Positions 8,945 through 16,720 of a DNA stretch of 52,983 bases are shown here, one piece after another. Position 1 is the stretch's first letter. Each line of letters opens with the position of its first letter. The DNA is from Planctomycetota bacterium (GTDB taxonomy: Bacteria > Planctomycetota > UBA1135 > GCA-002686595): positions 1 through 52,983 of the forward strand of contig JAKLKU010000028.1 in assembly GCA_023150475.1 (NCBI GenBank). Reading direction: 5' to 3'. The position numbers were made by a program, and so were the translations under genes. Under the pieces are notes generated by a model that saw only the letters and a program-made list of their open reading frames with translations, did no database searches and was not told where the DNA came from.

Positions 8945-9727
8945 TCAGAAGCTCCAACCGATGGTGAGAGCGTAGAGATCGTTCGTGCGCGACAGGTTGC
9001 CGGCCGGCGTGTTGTCGTACGTCCACTTCCACTGGAGCTGGCCGAACATCTTCTCGGTGAGCGCGACCTTGCCGCGCGTGTCGAGCGTGATGAAGAGGTC
9101 GCTCGAATCTTCCAACGACGGGAAGATTTCGCACGCCTGGAAGAAGCCCCACTTCGCGCTCGGCGCCCACTCGGCCTTGTACGCCGCGCGGGCCGTGATG
9201 TAGTCGTTGTCCTTCGCGACGTCGAAGTCCTCGTCGAACTGCGCGACACCGGCTTCCGCCGACACCTTCCAGGTGCCCGAACCGATCCACGCCTCGTCTT
9301 CGAGGAACTGGTGACCGGCGCCGACGCCGATCGTGGTGCGCAGCTTGACGTCCGCGGCCTTGTCGTTCTCCGCGCTCGCTTGGATCAGACCGTACGTGCG
9401 CTTCGAGAAGAAGTAGTCGTACTTCGCCTTGAGGCCGGTGCGACGCTGGGTGATCGACGGCGTCGCGTTCTTGTCCTCTTGGTAGTTCCAGTAGAAGCCG
9501 ACCGTGGTGCGGTCCTTCTCACGACGGTACTCGGCGTCGGCCGTGGCGTTCGCCGTGCGCGTGTCGGTGTCGCCGTCGAAGATCGACGCGCCGAGGCTGA
9601 CCGCGCCGGTCCACTTCGGTTCCACCGGTTGGGCCGCCGCAGCGGGATCTTGGGCCGCGACGGTCGTCGGCTGACTCGGAGTGGCGTCGGTCGGAAGGCT
9701 GAACAGGAAGATCGGAAGGATCAGCAT
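8945..9727 (-). CDS. DUF481 (YdiY-like) outer-membrane beta-barrel protein
   Basis: A 260-residue protein with a signal peptide (MLILPIFLFSLPTDA) and an Ala/Pro-rich spacer. About 200 residues of alternating amphipathic beta strands rich in aromatic girdle residues follow, ending in Phe ('ALTIGWSF'), the usual terminal signal for barrel insertion by BamA. 'GAVSLGASIFDGDTDTRTAN' is typical of the DUF481 family, whose members include salt-induced proteins. The substrate or pore role is unknown. It probably begins a two-gene unit with mscL. Confidence 0.8.
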   Translation of the reverse strand: MLILPIFLFSLPTDATPSQPTTVAAQDPAAAAQPVEPKWTGAVSLGASIFDGDTDTRTANATADAEYRREKDRTTVGFYWNYQEDKNATPSITQRRTGLKAKYDYFFSKRTYGLIQASAENDKAADVKLRTTIGVGAGHQFLEDEAWIGSGTWKVSAEAGVAQFDEDFDVAKDNDYITARAAYKAEWAPSAKWGFFQACEIFPSLEDSSDLFITLDTRGKVALTEKMFGQLQWKWTYDNTPAGNLSRTNDLYALTIGWSF

Positions 9728-9770
9728 GGCGTGAGCCCTTAGGGAGGTCGGGGAACTTTGGAAGGCGAGG

Positions 9771-9798
9771 AGGTTATCCGCGGCCGCGCGGGCCGCAA
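9771..9798 (-). promoter_or_regulatory. Sigma70-like promoter for the DUF481 gene with overlapping inverted repeat
   Basis: On the minus strand TTGCGG and TAACCT are separated by 16 bases, 43 bases ahead of the ATG. A GCGGCC-GCGCG-GGCCGC inverted repeat (9780-9796) covers the spacer and the edge of the -35 box, which is where an operator would sit. No T-run follows it, so it is unlikely to be a terminator. Confidence 0.4.
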
Positions 9799-9890
9799 GT
9801 CGCCCGAGAGCGGACTATCGCCCGCGTTATCCGCACTCCGCCGAATCCGCGGGGCAGGGGAAACCGAAGTTCGGGAGCTGCGCCCGAGCC

Positions 9891-10577
9891 TCAGAGGCTC
9901 GCCGTTTCCGAGTTGCGAAGTCCCGTGGACTCTTCGTCCCCGTTCCGCCGCGTTGGTCTGAGATTGGGACGCCGCGCCGGCAAGAGCTCCACGGGCGCTC
10001 GCCCTCCGACGGCGCGATCGACGCCCGCGAGTGAAAGCACCCGTTCGACGAGCCGCACCCGCTCCTGCATGGCGAGCGACTCGATCGGGATGTACGGCAC
10101 CGCGAACATCTCGAGCATGAACTTCACCATGCCGTCGATGCGCACGACCTCCTCCCACGCGACGCCGGCGCGCACGCCGTCGTGCGACAGGAGCTCGGCG
10201 TGCGGCCGGAGGAAGAACACGATGCCTTCGCGCACCGAGTTCATGTACTCCTCGAGGCGGTGGTCACGCGCGAGATCGGCGAGCACCGTCGAGTGATGCG
10301 CGGCGTACGCGAGGTTGCAGAACGCGCGGTCGCTGACGAATGCTCCCTGTTGCTCCGCTTCCGCGGCGATCTGCCGCTGGAAGACCTGGGTCTGATAGCG
10401 GTCGACGACGTCCAGGTTCGAACGAATCTGATCGAGCCGCTCCTCCATCTCCGCGAGCACGCCGCGCGCGACTTCGGAGATCATCGGCAGGCCGTAGTGG
10501 TCCCGGACCCACCGCGCGAGCGTCGTCTTGCCCGTCGAGTGAGCGCCCACGAAGTAGATTCGAACCGGCTTGCGCAT
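9891..10577 (-). CDS. AAA_28-type P-loop ATPase/kinase
   Basis: A 228-residue soluble protein with a Walker A motif right at the N-terminus (GAHSTGKT, residues about 11-18). This is the arrangement in AAA_28 proteins, which resemble the NMN-adenylyltransferase/ribosylnicotinamide kinase half of NadR and other small-molecule kinases. 'FVSDRAFCNLAYAA' matches the DRS/DR segment of that fold and 'GIVFFLRPHAELLSHDGVR' the following strand. The ATG at 10577 is supported by AGGGAG six bases upstream. The last 45 residues are Arg/Pro-rich and probably disordered. Substrate unknown; neighbours give no clue. Confidence 0.75.
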   Translation of the reverse strand: MRKPVRIYFVGAHSTGKTTLARWVRDHYGLPMISEVARGVLAEMEERLDQIRSNLDVVDRYQTQVFQRQIAAEAEQQGAFVSDRAFCNLAYAAHHSTVLADLARDHRLEEYMNSVREGIVFFLRPHAELLSHDGVRAGVAWEEVVRIDGMVKFMLEMFAVPYIPIESLAMQERVRLVERVLSLAGVDRAVGGRAPVELLPARRPNLRPTRRNGDEESTGLRNSETASL

Positions 10578-10611
10578 CGCGATCTCCCTTGGGGGATTGG
10601 AGTCGCGCGAC

Positions 10612-10639
10612 ACACTACCGCGGGTGGATCGGCCGGCAA
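10612..10639 (-). promoter_or_regulatory. Possible promoter for the AAA_28 gene
   Basis: TTGCCG and TAGTGT on the minus strand are separated by 16 bases, 34 bases ahead of the ATG at 10577. The -10 box departs from the TAnnCT form seen elsewhere. Confidence 0.3.
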
Positions 10640-10815
10640 TCCCCCACCATGGATTGTGGATAACTGCCGCCGGCGATGCTGGAGCGTCGTCGACGAGTGC
10701 TCGTGTCGCGCGACCGCGAGCCCGGGGCACCGCGCCGTCGCGTTCGGGCCCGTCGCCGAGGTCTCGGCCCCTCTGCGTCGGGGCGACGAACCGCGCCCGA
10801 CGGAGGGCGCGAGGT

Positions 10816-12336
10816 TCAGGCCGCGCTCGGCGAACTCGTCGTGCGCTCGAAGCGCTGCGCGACGTCCTCGCGCGAGTCGGCGAGCCTCGCGCGGATCTGG
10901 TCCGCGGCGTCGGCCCGCTTCACGAACGCTTCGACGCAGTGCGGATCGAACTGGCGGCCGGCCTTCTCGCGGATCCAGTCGATCGCCGCCGCGTGGGTCC
11001 ACGCGCCTTTGTACGGGCGCACCGTCGTCAACGCGTCGTACACGTCGGCGAGCGCGAGGATGCGGGCCGAGAGCGGAATCGCTTCGCCGGCGAGTCGGCG
11101 CGGGTACCCGCCGCCGTTCCAGTGCTCGTGGTGACACCACGCGATGTCGAAGCTCATCCGCAGGAAGCTCTGCGACTCCTTGCTCTGCATCACGGCGCGC
11201 AGCGTGTCGGCGCCGATCTCGGTGTGGGTCTTCATCACATCCCACTCGGCGGGCGTCAACTTGCCGGGCTTGAGCAGGATCGAGTCGGGGATCCCGACTT
11301 TGCCGATGTCGTGCAGCGGCGCCGAGCGATACAAGTCGCGCACGAACGTGTCGTCGATCGTGTCGCGGTACCAACCGTCCTCGCGCAAGCCTTCTGCGAT
11401 CAACGTGCTGTAGAGACTCACGCGCTCGAGGTGCCTGCCGGTCTCGTTGTCGCGTTGTTCGGCCAATTTCGCGAGCGCGAGCATCGTCGCGTGTTGCGCT
11501 TCGTCGCGCTCGCGCCGGCGGATCTGATTGTGTGCGGCGGTCGCCATCGACGCGGCGACGGCGGAGAGCCAACTCATCTGGTGCTCGCTCAGGGCCTCAC
11601 CACGTTCGCCGAGCTCGTCGACGAAGATCGCGCCGATCTCGCCTTCCGCGACGACGGCGGTTTGCCGTCGCAAACCGCCCCGCTGCTGCGGGCCCGACTG
11701 CGCGCGGCATTCGCACGCGCCGCCGGGACGCCCGTGGACTTCGACGTGGACGGCGCGTTCTCCGACGAACTCCTGCGTGACTCGAGCGGTGAGCTCGGCG
11801 ACCTGCTGCAGAGATTCGGCGTCGTTCAGTGCGCCGACGAACCGCTGGAGTCGCAACAAGGCGGCGGTGCGCTCGTCGATCAGACGCTCGAGCGAAGCGT
11901 TGAAATGCGCGAGCGCCTCGCTCGAGAACCGCAGCGTCCGCGCGAGCTCGCGGTCGCCGGCGACGCGTTGGTGTTCGGCGACGGCATCTTCGACGGCCGA
12001 GAGCAAGTGCGCCTGAGGACACGGCTTCTCGAGGAAGCGGAAGATGCGCCCGTTGTGCAACGCATCGATCGCGACGTCGACGTCGACCACGCCGGTGACC
12101 AGGATCGCGACCGTGTCCGGCCACTCCTCGTGGATGCGCATCACGAGCTCGATGCCCTTCATGCCGGGCATCTCGTAGTCCGCGACGACGGCCGCGAACG
12201 GTCCTTCGGTGCGGCATTTCTCGAGCGCGACGGCGCCGCTCGGTGCCGTCACCACGTCGAAACGACGGCCGATCAGCCGTTGGAAGCTCGCGAGCACGTC
12301 ACGAGCGTCGTCGACCATCAGGATGCGCGCGGTCAC
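10816..12336 (-). CDS. Response regulator with HD-GYP output domain
   Basis: A 506-residue cytoplasmic signalling protein. Residues about 4-120 form a receiver domain: 'RILMVDD' acidic pocket, phospho-acceptor Asp53 in 'VVADYEMPG', 'LVTG' switch and 'FRFLEKP' lysine. A coiled segment and a GAF-like central region follow (about 150-290). The C-terminus is an HD-GYP domain, with 'LHDIGKVGIPD' and 'CHHEHWNGGGYP' supplying the metal-binding HD and the GYP motif. The family usually degrades cyclic di-GMP in response to phosphorylation by a partner kinase; no kinase gene is nearby. I prefer the GTG at 12336, just before the receiver domain, although the frame is open to 12471 with proline-rich sequence that looks non-coding. 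Confidence 0.85.
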   Translation of the reverse strand: MTARILMVDDARDVLASFQRLIGRRFDVVTAPSGAVALEKCRTEGPFAAVVADYEMPGMKGIELVMRIHEEWPDTVAILVTGVVDVDVAIDALHNGRIFRFLEKPCPQAHLLSAVEDAVAEHQRVAGDRELARTLRFSSEALAHFNASLERLIDERTAALLRLQRFVGALNDAESLQQVAELTARVTQEFVGERAVHVEVHGRPGGACECRAQSGPQQRGGLRRQTAVVAEGEIGAIFVDELGERGEALSEHQMSWLSAVAASMATAAHNQIRRRERDEAQHATMLALAKLAEQRDNETGRHLERVSLYSTLIAEGLREDGWYRDTIDDTFVRDLYRSAPLHDIGKVGIPDSILLKPGKLTPAEWDVMKTHTEIGADTLRAVMQSKESQSFLRMSFDIAWCHHEHWNGGGYPRRLAGEAIPLSARILALADVYDALTTVRPYKGAWTHAAAIDWIREKAGRQFDPHCVEAFVKRADAADQIRARLADSREDVAQRFERTTSSPSAA

Positions 12337-12562
12337 GGTGCGTGGATGCGTCGGGGTCAGGGGAACGGGTCGGGCGCCTTGGGGGTGGCGCAAGCCTGCG
12401 GGCGCGTCCTCCTTCGGTCGCACGGCCGAGCGCGCTTGAGACCTCCCGTTTCCTGCATGAAACGGACGCAATTTCGGAGCGAGCGTCGGCGCGTCGACTG
12501 GGCGCCGTCCCGAACGCGGCTCGCCCGCGCGGGAGCCGTCACGCCTTTCCAGGGGCGAACGG

Positions 12563-13927
12563 TCAGTTCTTGTAGCCCTGCAACGGTGCCGGGATCCGGC
12601 CTCCGCGCAGGTACAGACGCTCGCAGGAGTACTTGCCCGGGTCCTGGACGATCGCAGTGCCGAGCAATCCGCCCCACTCGACGGTTTCGCCCGGGCCCTT
12701 GCCCGGCACGGGGATGATCCGCACGGCGGTCGTCTTGTTGTTGATCATCCCGATCGCCATCTCGTCGGCGACGATGCCGGCGATCGTCGCCGCCGGCGTG
12801 TCGCCGGGCACCGCGACCATGTCGAGCCCGACCGAACACACGGCGGTCATCGCTTCGAGCTTCGCGAGGCTCAACGCGTCGTCGCGCACCGCCGCGATCA
12901 TGCCGGAGTCCTCGCTGACCGGGATGAAAGCACCGGAGAGACCGCCGACCGAAGAGCTCGCCATCGCGCCGCCCTTCTTCACTGCGTCGGTCAAGAGCGC
13001 GAGCGCGGCGGTCGTGCCGGGCGCGCCGGTGCGTTCGGCGCCGATCAGCTCGAGGATGTCGGAGACCGAATCGCCGATCGCCGGCGTCGGCGCGAGCGAG
13101 ACGTCGACGATGCCGAACGTCGTGCCGAGACGGCGCGCGGCTTCGCGGCCGACGAGCTCGCCCATGCGCGTGATCTTGAACGACGTGCGTTTCACCGTCT
13201 CGGCGACGGCGAGCAGATCGGCTTCGGGTCCGAGACGCGCGAGCGCCGAACGCACGACGCCCGGCCCGGAGACGCCGACGTTGAGCACCGTCTCGCCTTC
13301 GCCGATGCCGATGTGCGCGCCGGCGACGAACGGGTTGTCCTCGACCGTGTTGCAGAAACACACGAGCTTCGCGCAGCCGAGCCCACCGCGCGACGCCGTG
13401 AGTCCGGCCGTCGCGATCACGATGCGGCTGAAGTGCGCGACGGCGTCCATGTTGATGCCCGCCCGCGTCGAAGCGAGCGAGATCGACGAACAGACGTGGT
13501 CGGTCTCGGCGAGCGCGCGCGGGATCGATTCGAGCAGCGCGCGGTCGGCGTGCGTGTAGCCCTTGTGGACGTAGGCCGTGAACCCGCCGATGAAGTCGAC
13601 CCCGACCGTCTTCGCCGCCGCGTCCAGCGCTCGCGCGAACGGCACGAGGTCGTCCGCTTGGCATGCCGCGGCGACCAGCGCGATCGGCGTCACCGCGATG
13701 CGCTTGTTGACGATCGGGATGCCGTAGTCGGCCGTGATCGACTGGCCGACGCGCACGAGGTCGCGCGCTTGGTGGACGATCTTCGCGTAGACCTTCTCAC
13801 ACGCCGACTCGATGTCCGGATCGGCGCAGTCGAGCAAGTTGATGCCGAGCGTCGTCGTGCGGATGTCGAGCGTCTCGAGCTCGAACATCCGCACCGTTTC
13901 GAGGATCTCTTGGTCGGTGAAGGACAT
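12563..13927 (-). CDS. UPF0210 / DUF711 family protein (PFL-like fold)
   Basis: A 454-residue protein of the family's usual length, with 'ETLDIRTTTLGINLLDCADPD' near the N-terminus and the glycine-rich 'SSSVGGLSGAFIPVSEDSGM' and 'MINNKTTAVRIIPVPGK' stretches typical of UPF0210. The fold resembles pyruvate formate-lyase, but the family is uncharacterised, and I see no glycyl-radical RVxG motif near the C-terminus. In other bacteria it often sits next to a UPF0237 ACT-domain gene. Here such an ACT domain lies about 1 kb away, fused to a EutQ-like module at the end of the BMC operon, with one opposite-strand lipoprotein gene between. The ATG at 13927 gives the standard family length; the upstream open frame is not family-like. 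Confidence 0.85.
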   Translation of the reverse strand: MSFTDQEILETVRMFELETLDIRTTTLGINLLDCADPDIESACEKVYAKIVHQARDLVRVGQSITADYGIPIVNKRIAVTPIALVAAACQADDLVPFARALDAAAKTVGVDFIGGFTAYVHKGYTHADRALLESIPRALAETDHVCSSISLASTRAGINMDAVAHFSRIVIATAGLTASRGGLGCAKLVCFCNTVEDNPFVAGAHIGIGEGETVLNVGVSGPGVVRSALARLGPEADLLAVAETVKRTSFKITRMGELVGREAARRLGTTFGIVDVSLAPTPAIGDSVSDILELIGAERTGAPGTTAALALLTDAVKKGGAMASSSVGGLSGAFIPVSEDSGMIAAVRDDALSLAKLEAMTAVCSVGLDMVAVPGDTPAATIAGIVADEMAIGMINNKTTAVRIIPVPGKGPGETVEWGGLLGTAIVQDPGKYSCERLYLRGGRIPAPLQGYKN

Positions 13928-14086
13928 CGTGCGGCGCGCCGGAGGACGTCGGGCTTGGCGACGTGCGGGGCGAAGATGGTGCCAGGCGCGCTCCGCTCGC
14001 GCCAGCTCCGCGCGGGATCGGCGCGCCGCGAGAAGCGTCGCCGCGCGTTCCTCGGGAGGTCGTTGGAGCGTGCGGAGCGCCGCGGG

Positions 14087-14092
14087 TAGTCT
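14087..14092 (+). promoter_or_regulatory. Possible -10 element (TAGTCT) for the small lipoprotein gene
   Basis: TAGTCT followed by CCCGCG lies 16 bases ahead of the ATG, matching the TAnnCT plus CCCGC pattern seen elsewhere. No clear -35 box. Confidence 0.25.
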
Positions 14093-14108
14093 CCCGCGCG
14101 GAGGCGCC

Positions 14109-14846
14109 ATGCTCACCCGCTGCTCGCTCACCCGGTCCCGGCTCACGCGACGAACGAAACGTGCCCCCCGAGTCGGGACGTGTTTGGCCGGCCTCTGCCT
14201 CGCCGCGGTGCTCGCGTGCGCACGGTCGGCGAACGATGCGACCACGGCGTCGCCTCCGAACGCCACCACGTCGCCGGAGGTCGCGCCGGCGAACGAGTCT
14301 GCGCAGCCTGGAGAACTCCCGTTCACGTGGCCGCTCCCGCAGGACTGGCGCGCCGAGACGATTCCGTTTCCGCTCGGGTTCGCGCCGAGCCTCTCCTATC
14401 GCGGTCTCGAGGAACTGCGCTTTGCGCCCGGCATGTTCGACGCCGCGCGCGAGGACTTCTGGACGTACGCGTTCGTCTGGTGGCTCGAAGGCGACGTCGC
14501 GTTCGACGCGAGCACGCTGAACGCAGACCTCGCGACGTACTTCGAAGGTCTGTCCGCGGCGGTCGAGGGACCGAACTTCGATGCGGAGCGTGCGCAGGTG
14601 GTCGCCGCGCTCGAACCGGCGACGTCGAGCGGCGCGGAGCGCGCGAAGTGGCGCGGCACCGTGTCGTCGTACGACGCGTTCGTCACCCACGCGCGCATCG
14701 ATCTGCGAGTCGAGGTCGAAGTGTTCCGCTGCGAGACTCGAGCCCGCACGGTCGCGTTCTTCTTGATCTCACCCCAACCCGCGGAACACGCCGTCTGGAA
14801 GCAGCTCGCCGAAGTTCGCGCCGCTTTCGCCTGCTCGCCGCCCTGA
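14109..14846 (+). CDS. Small lipoprotein of unknown function
   Basis: A 245-residue protein with a basic n-region, a hydrophobic stretch and a lipobox (AAVLAC, cysteine at residue 37), followed by a Thr/Pro/Ser-rich linker. The C-terminal 180 residues are a mixed alpha/beta domain with many aromatics ('FWTYAFVWWLEGDVAFDAS'), which I do not recognise. The ATG is preceded by GGAGG seven bases upstream and a TAGTCT box further up. It sits on the opposite strand between the BMC operon's last gene and UPF0210, so it interrupts what might otherwise be one unit. Confidence 0.65.
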   Translation: MLTRCSLTRSRLTRRTKRAPRVGTCLAGLCLAAVLACARSANDATTASPPNATTSPEVAPANESAQPGELPFTWPLPQDWRAETIPFPLGFAPSLSYRGLEELRFAPGMFDAAREDFWTYAFVWWLEGDVAFDASTLNADLATYFEGLSAAVEGPNFDAERAQVVAALEPATSSGAERAKWRGTVSSYDAFVTHARIDLRVEVEVFRCETRARTVAFFLISPQPAEHAVWKQLAEVRAAFACSPP

Positions 14847-14904
14847 CACGCGTTCGTCCGCTCGAGCGGCGACACGCCGGGCGACCGAGCCCGTGCGCGC
14901 GACG

Positions 14905-15411
14905 CTAGACGCGGTGCATGAAACGGAACACGCGCTCGTGCATCACGCGCACGGCGTAGTCGTCGGCGCGGCTCAACGCTTCGAGCTTCTCCTTCAAGAT
15001 GCCGAACGGCATGCCTTGAGGGGTCTCGACGACCAGGATGAGGTGGAAGTAGCCGTCGATCACGCGCTGGCTGATGTCGTGCACGCTCGCGTGGAACTCG
15101 GCGAGGGCGCTCGTCAGTTCCGCGAGCACGCCGGGCCGGTTCTTGCCGACCGCCGTGACGATCATCGTCGTCGCTTGCGTGTCGCCGTCGACCGGCTCCG
15201 GCAGGTTCGGCAACGTGCGCCGCGCGGCGCCAGCGTCCGGGCCGCGATCGGGCGCGGGCGGCACGTACGGACCTTTGGCGGTGCTGATCACCTTGCCGAG
15301 TTCGCGCGCGGTCTCGAGCGCTTGCGGCGTCACGATCGTGCCTTCTTCGACGACGATCGCACCGGAGTGCTCGCGGCGCACGTCGTCGGCGGTCAAGAAG
15401 CGGCGGGCCAT
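14905..15411 (-). CDS. EutQ/EutT-like N-terminal module fused to a UPF0237-type ACT domain
   Basis: A 168-residue soluble protein, last gene of the BMC operon. Residues 1-45 ('FLTADDVRREHSGAIVVEEG', then 'IVTPQALETARELGKVI') follow the pattern of the N-terminus of EutQ (ITANDIRxAH...IITPEAREVAELLGV) and more loosely of EutT, both ethanolamine-microcompartment proteins. A Pro-rich linker leads to an ACT domain at about 80-168 ('IVTAVGKNRPGVLAELTSAL', 'VHDISQRVIDGYFHLILVVE', 'LEALSRADDYAVRVMHERVF'). This is the UPF0237/GcvR-like type whose gene normally neighbours UPF0210. ACT domains usually bind small metabolites such as amino acids. I infer a regulatory or adaptor role tying the shell or cargo to a ligand-binding domain. 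It starts 7 bases after the previous stop. Confidence 0.75.
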   Translation of the reverse strand: MARRFLTADDVRREHSGAIVVEEGTIVTPQALETARELGKVISTAKGPYVPPAPDRGPDAGAARRTLPNLPEPVDGDTQATTMIVTAVGKNRPGVLAELTSALAEFHASVHDISQRVIDGYFHLILVVETPQGMPFGILKEKLEALSRADDYAVRVMHERVFRFMHRV

Positions 15412-15418
15412 GGGATGC

Positions 15419-15721
15419 TCACTCCGAACCGAAGTGGATCGGTCCTTGGTCGGTCAGGCGCGAGACGGTCGCGCGGCCGTTCTTCACTTGGACGACGTAC
15501 GTGCCTTCGCCTTGGTGCATGCGCTGCCACAGGTTCGTCGCGGGCTGCACGGCGGGCGGCGCGCCGTCGACTGCCTTGTCGAGCCTGACGACGCGGATCT
15601 GGCGCTCGAACGCAGCATCGAGAGCGGCGGGCGTGATGATCACGTCCTTGCCGATCACGAGCTCGGAGCCACGCGCGAGCGCGTGCACCTCCGACTCGAC
15701 GATCAATCGCTTCTGCGCCAC
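15419..15721 (-). CDS. Small BMC-operon protein with EutQ/EutT-like module
   Basis: A 100-residue protein read from GTG at 15721, with AGGGAAG at a good ribosome-binding distance. Its first 45 residues ('RLIVESEVHALARGSELVIG', then 'VIITPAALDAAFERQIRVVR') follow the same pattern as the start of the next gene and of EutQ/EutT: a short helix, a beta strand, then ITP-x-A and a helix. The last 35 residues ('MHQGEGTYVVQVKNGRATVS') look beta-rich and are not familiar. No catalytic residues are evident. Its position between shell genes and the ACT fusion suggests an assembly or cargo-adaptor role (inference). Confidence 0.65.
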   Translation of the reverse strand: MAQKRLIVESEVHALARGSELVIGKDVIITPAALDAAFERQIRVVRLDKAVDGAPPAVQPATNLWQRMHQGEGTYVVQVKNGRATVSRLTDQGPIHFGSE

Positions 15722-15742
15722 TTCGCTTCCCTACACCGAGGT

Positions 15743-15778
15743 CACAGGTGGGCTGACAGGTGGGCTCACAGGTGGTGG
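15743..15778. repeat. Three 12-base tandem repeats at the BMC-T stop codon
   Basis: Three copies of CACAGGTGGGCT (plus strand; copies two and three each diverge) span the spacer between the 100-residue gene and the BMC-T gene. The copy at 15767-15778 lies within the BMC-T codons for the final HHL, with the stop at 15766-15768. It looks like local duplication of the gene's last codons. Confidence 0.7.
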
Positions 15779-16362
15779 ACGAGGTCCGGATGCGGCCGCG
15801 CGATCACGACTTCGCGCGCGAGCAAGCCCTTCTCCTGCGCCGAGCGCGCGCCGGCGGCGACCGACGAACGCACGTCGGAGACTTCGCCGGTCAGCGTGAA
15901 GAAGCTCTTGCCGCCGAGCCCGTTCGCGATGCGCAGGTCGATCAAGTCGACCGTCGCCGTCTTGAGCGCGATGTCCGCCGCGACGATCGACGACGCGACG
16001 GTGGTCGTCTCGATCACGCCGATCGCGTCGAGCTCGCCTTTGATGCGGCCGCCGTTGCGCTTCAGCATCGGGATCACTTGCTCGTGGATCTGCGGGATCA
16101 CGAGTTGGTCGACGAGGTCCGCGCCGCCGATCTCCGCGCCACGGCGCACGCTCGAACGCACGTCTTCGACCGAGCCGGTGAAGAGCAGCACGTACTTGCC
16201 CGGGTGCACCGGCGTCGCGAAGAGCACTTCGACGCGCGCTTGCCAGAGGACCGCGTCGGCGACTTCCACGCCGCGAGCGACCGAGCAGAGCTCGAGCAGG
16301 CCGATGCAGTGCGCCGGCTTGACGTCCGCGCGCATCTCCGGGTTGTAGTCGTTGCGTTCCAT
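15766..16362 (-). CDS. BMC-T shell protein (canonical tandem BMC domains)
   Basis: A 198-residue shell protein with two BMC domains in tandem. The first (about 15-100) contains 'IGLLELCSVARGVEVADAVL' and 'GKYVLLFTGSVEDVRSSVRRG'. The second (about 108-198) contains 'AIGVIETTTVASSIVAADIA' and 'SFFTLTGEVSDVRSSVAAGA'. BMC-T proteins form trimers that look like hexamers, tile the microcompartment facets, and may provide large or gated pores. The length agrees with the family (about 200 residues). It starts 43 bases after BMC-P1, in the same operon. Confidence 0.92.
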   Translation of the reverse strand: MERNDYNPEMRADVKPAHCIGLLELCSVARGVEVADAVLWQARVEVLFATPVHPGKYVLLFTGSVEDVRSSVRRGAEIGGADLVDQLVIPQIHEQVIPMLKRNGGRIKGELDAIGVIETTTVASSIVAADIALKTATVDLIDLRIANGLGGKSFFTLTGEVSDVRSSVAAGARSAQEKGLLAREVVIARPHPDLVHHL

Positions 16363-16405
16363 GGCGTTCCTCGCTTTCGCGCTTGCACGCGTGCACGGGC
16401 GTCCC

Positions 16406-16720
16406 TCAGGGCGCCGTGTCTTGTTCCTTGACCGGGCCGACGCTGCGGCCGTCGGCGAGCTCCATGCGGTCGATGATGCCGGCGACCGCCGTTTGGAAAC
16501 CGATGTCGTGGCCGCGGCCGATCGCGTGACGCGCGGCGCGGCCGAAGACGACGAGCACGCGCTCGCCGATGCCGGCGCCGAGCGGATCGACGGCGATCAA
16601 CGTCTCGGCGGAGGGCTGCCCATCGAGCGTGTACGGCTGGATCACGAGCAGCCGAAGCCCCTTGAGCGTCGGGTCCTTGACCGTCGCCCACACGTTGCCG
16701 ACGACCGTGCCGAGGAGCAT
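16406..16720 (-). CDS. BMC-P pentamer shell protein (EutN/CcmL family), copy 1
   Basis: A 104-residue vertex protein: 'MLLGTVVGNVWATVKDPTLK' at the start, 'LLVIQPY', then 'AVDPLGAGIGERVLVVFGRAAR', the family's D-x-(V/L)GAG-x-GE-x-V motif. EutN/CcmL proteins are pentamers that close the twelve corners of the shell. The ATG shares its A with the TGA of BMC-P2 (TGATG), so the two are probably translated as a coupled pair. The frame is open 27 codons upstream, but that belongs to the other gene's tail. Confidence 0.92.
   Translation of the reverse strand: MLLGTVVGNVWATVKDPTLKGLRLLVIQPYTLDGQPSAETLIAVDPLGAGIGERVLVVFGRAARHAIGRGHDIGFQTAVAGIIDRMELADGRSVGPVKEQDTAP

Noticed and set aside
9780..9796. 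Terminator after the AAA_28 gene
   Set aside because: The stem lacks a T-run and falls within the promoter spacer of the DUF481 gene, so an operator is more plausible.
12563..13927. Glycyl-radical enzyme as the BMC signature enzyme
   Set aside because: The UPF0210 protein shares the PFL fold but I see no C-terminal RVxG glycyl-radical motif and no activating radical-SAM gene in the window.
14858..14869. Palindrome CCGCTCGAGCGG between two convergent genes as a terminator
   Set aside because: The stem is only 6 bp with no loop or T-run; such palindromes are expected by chance at this base composition.
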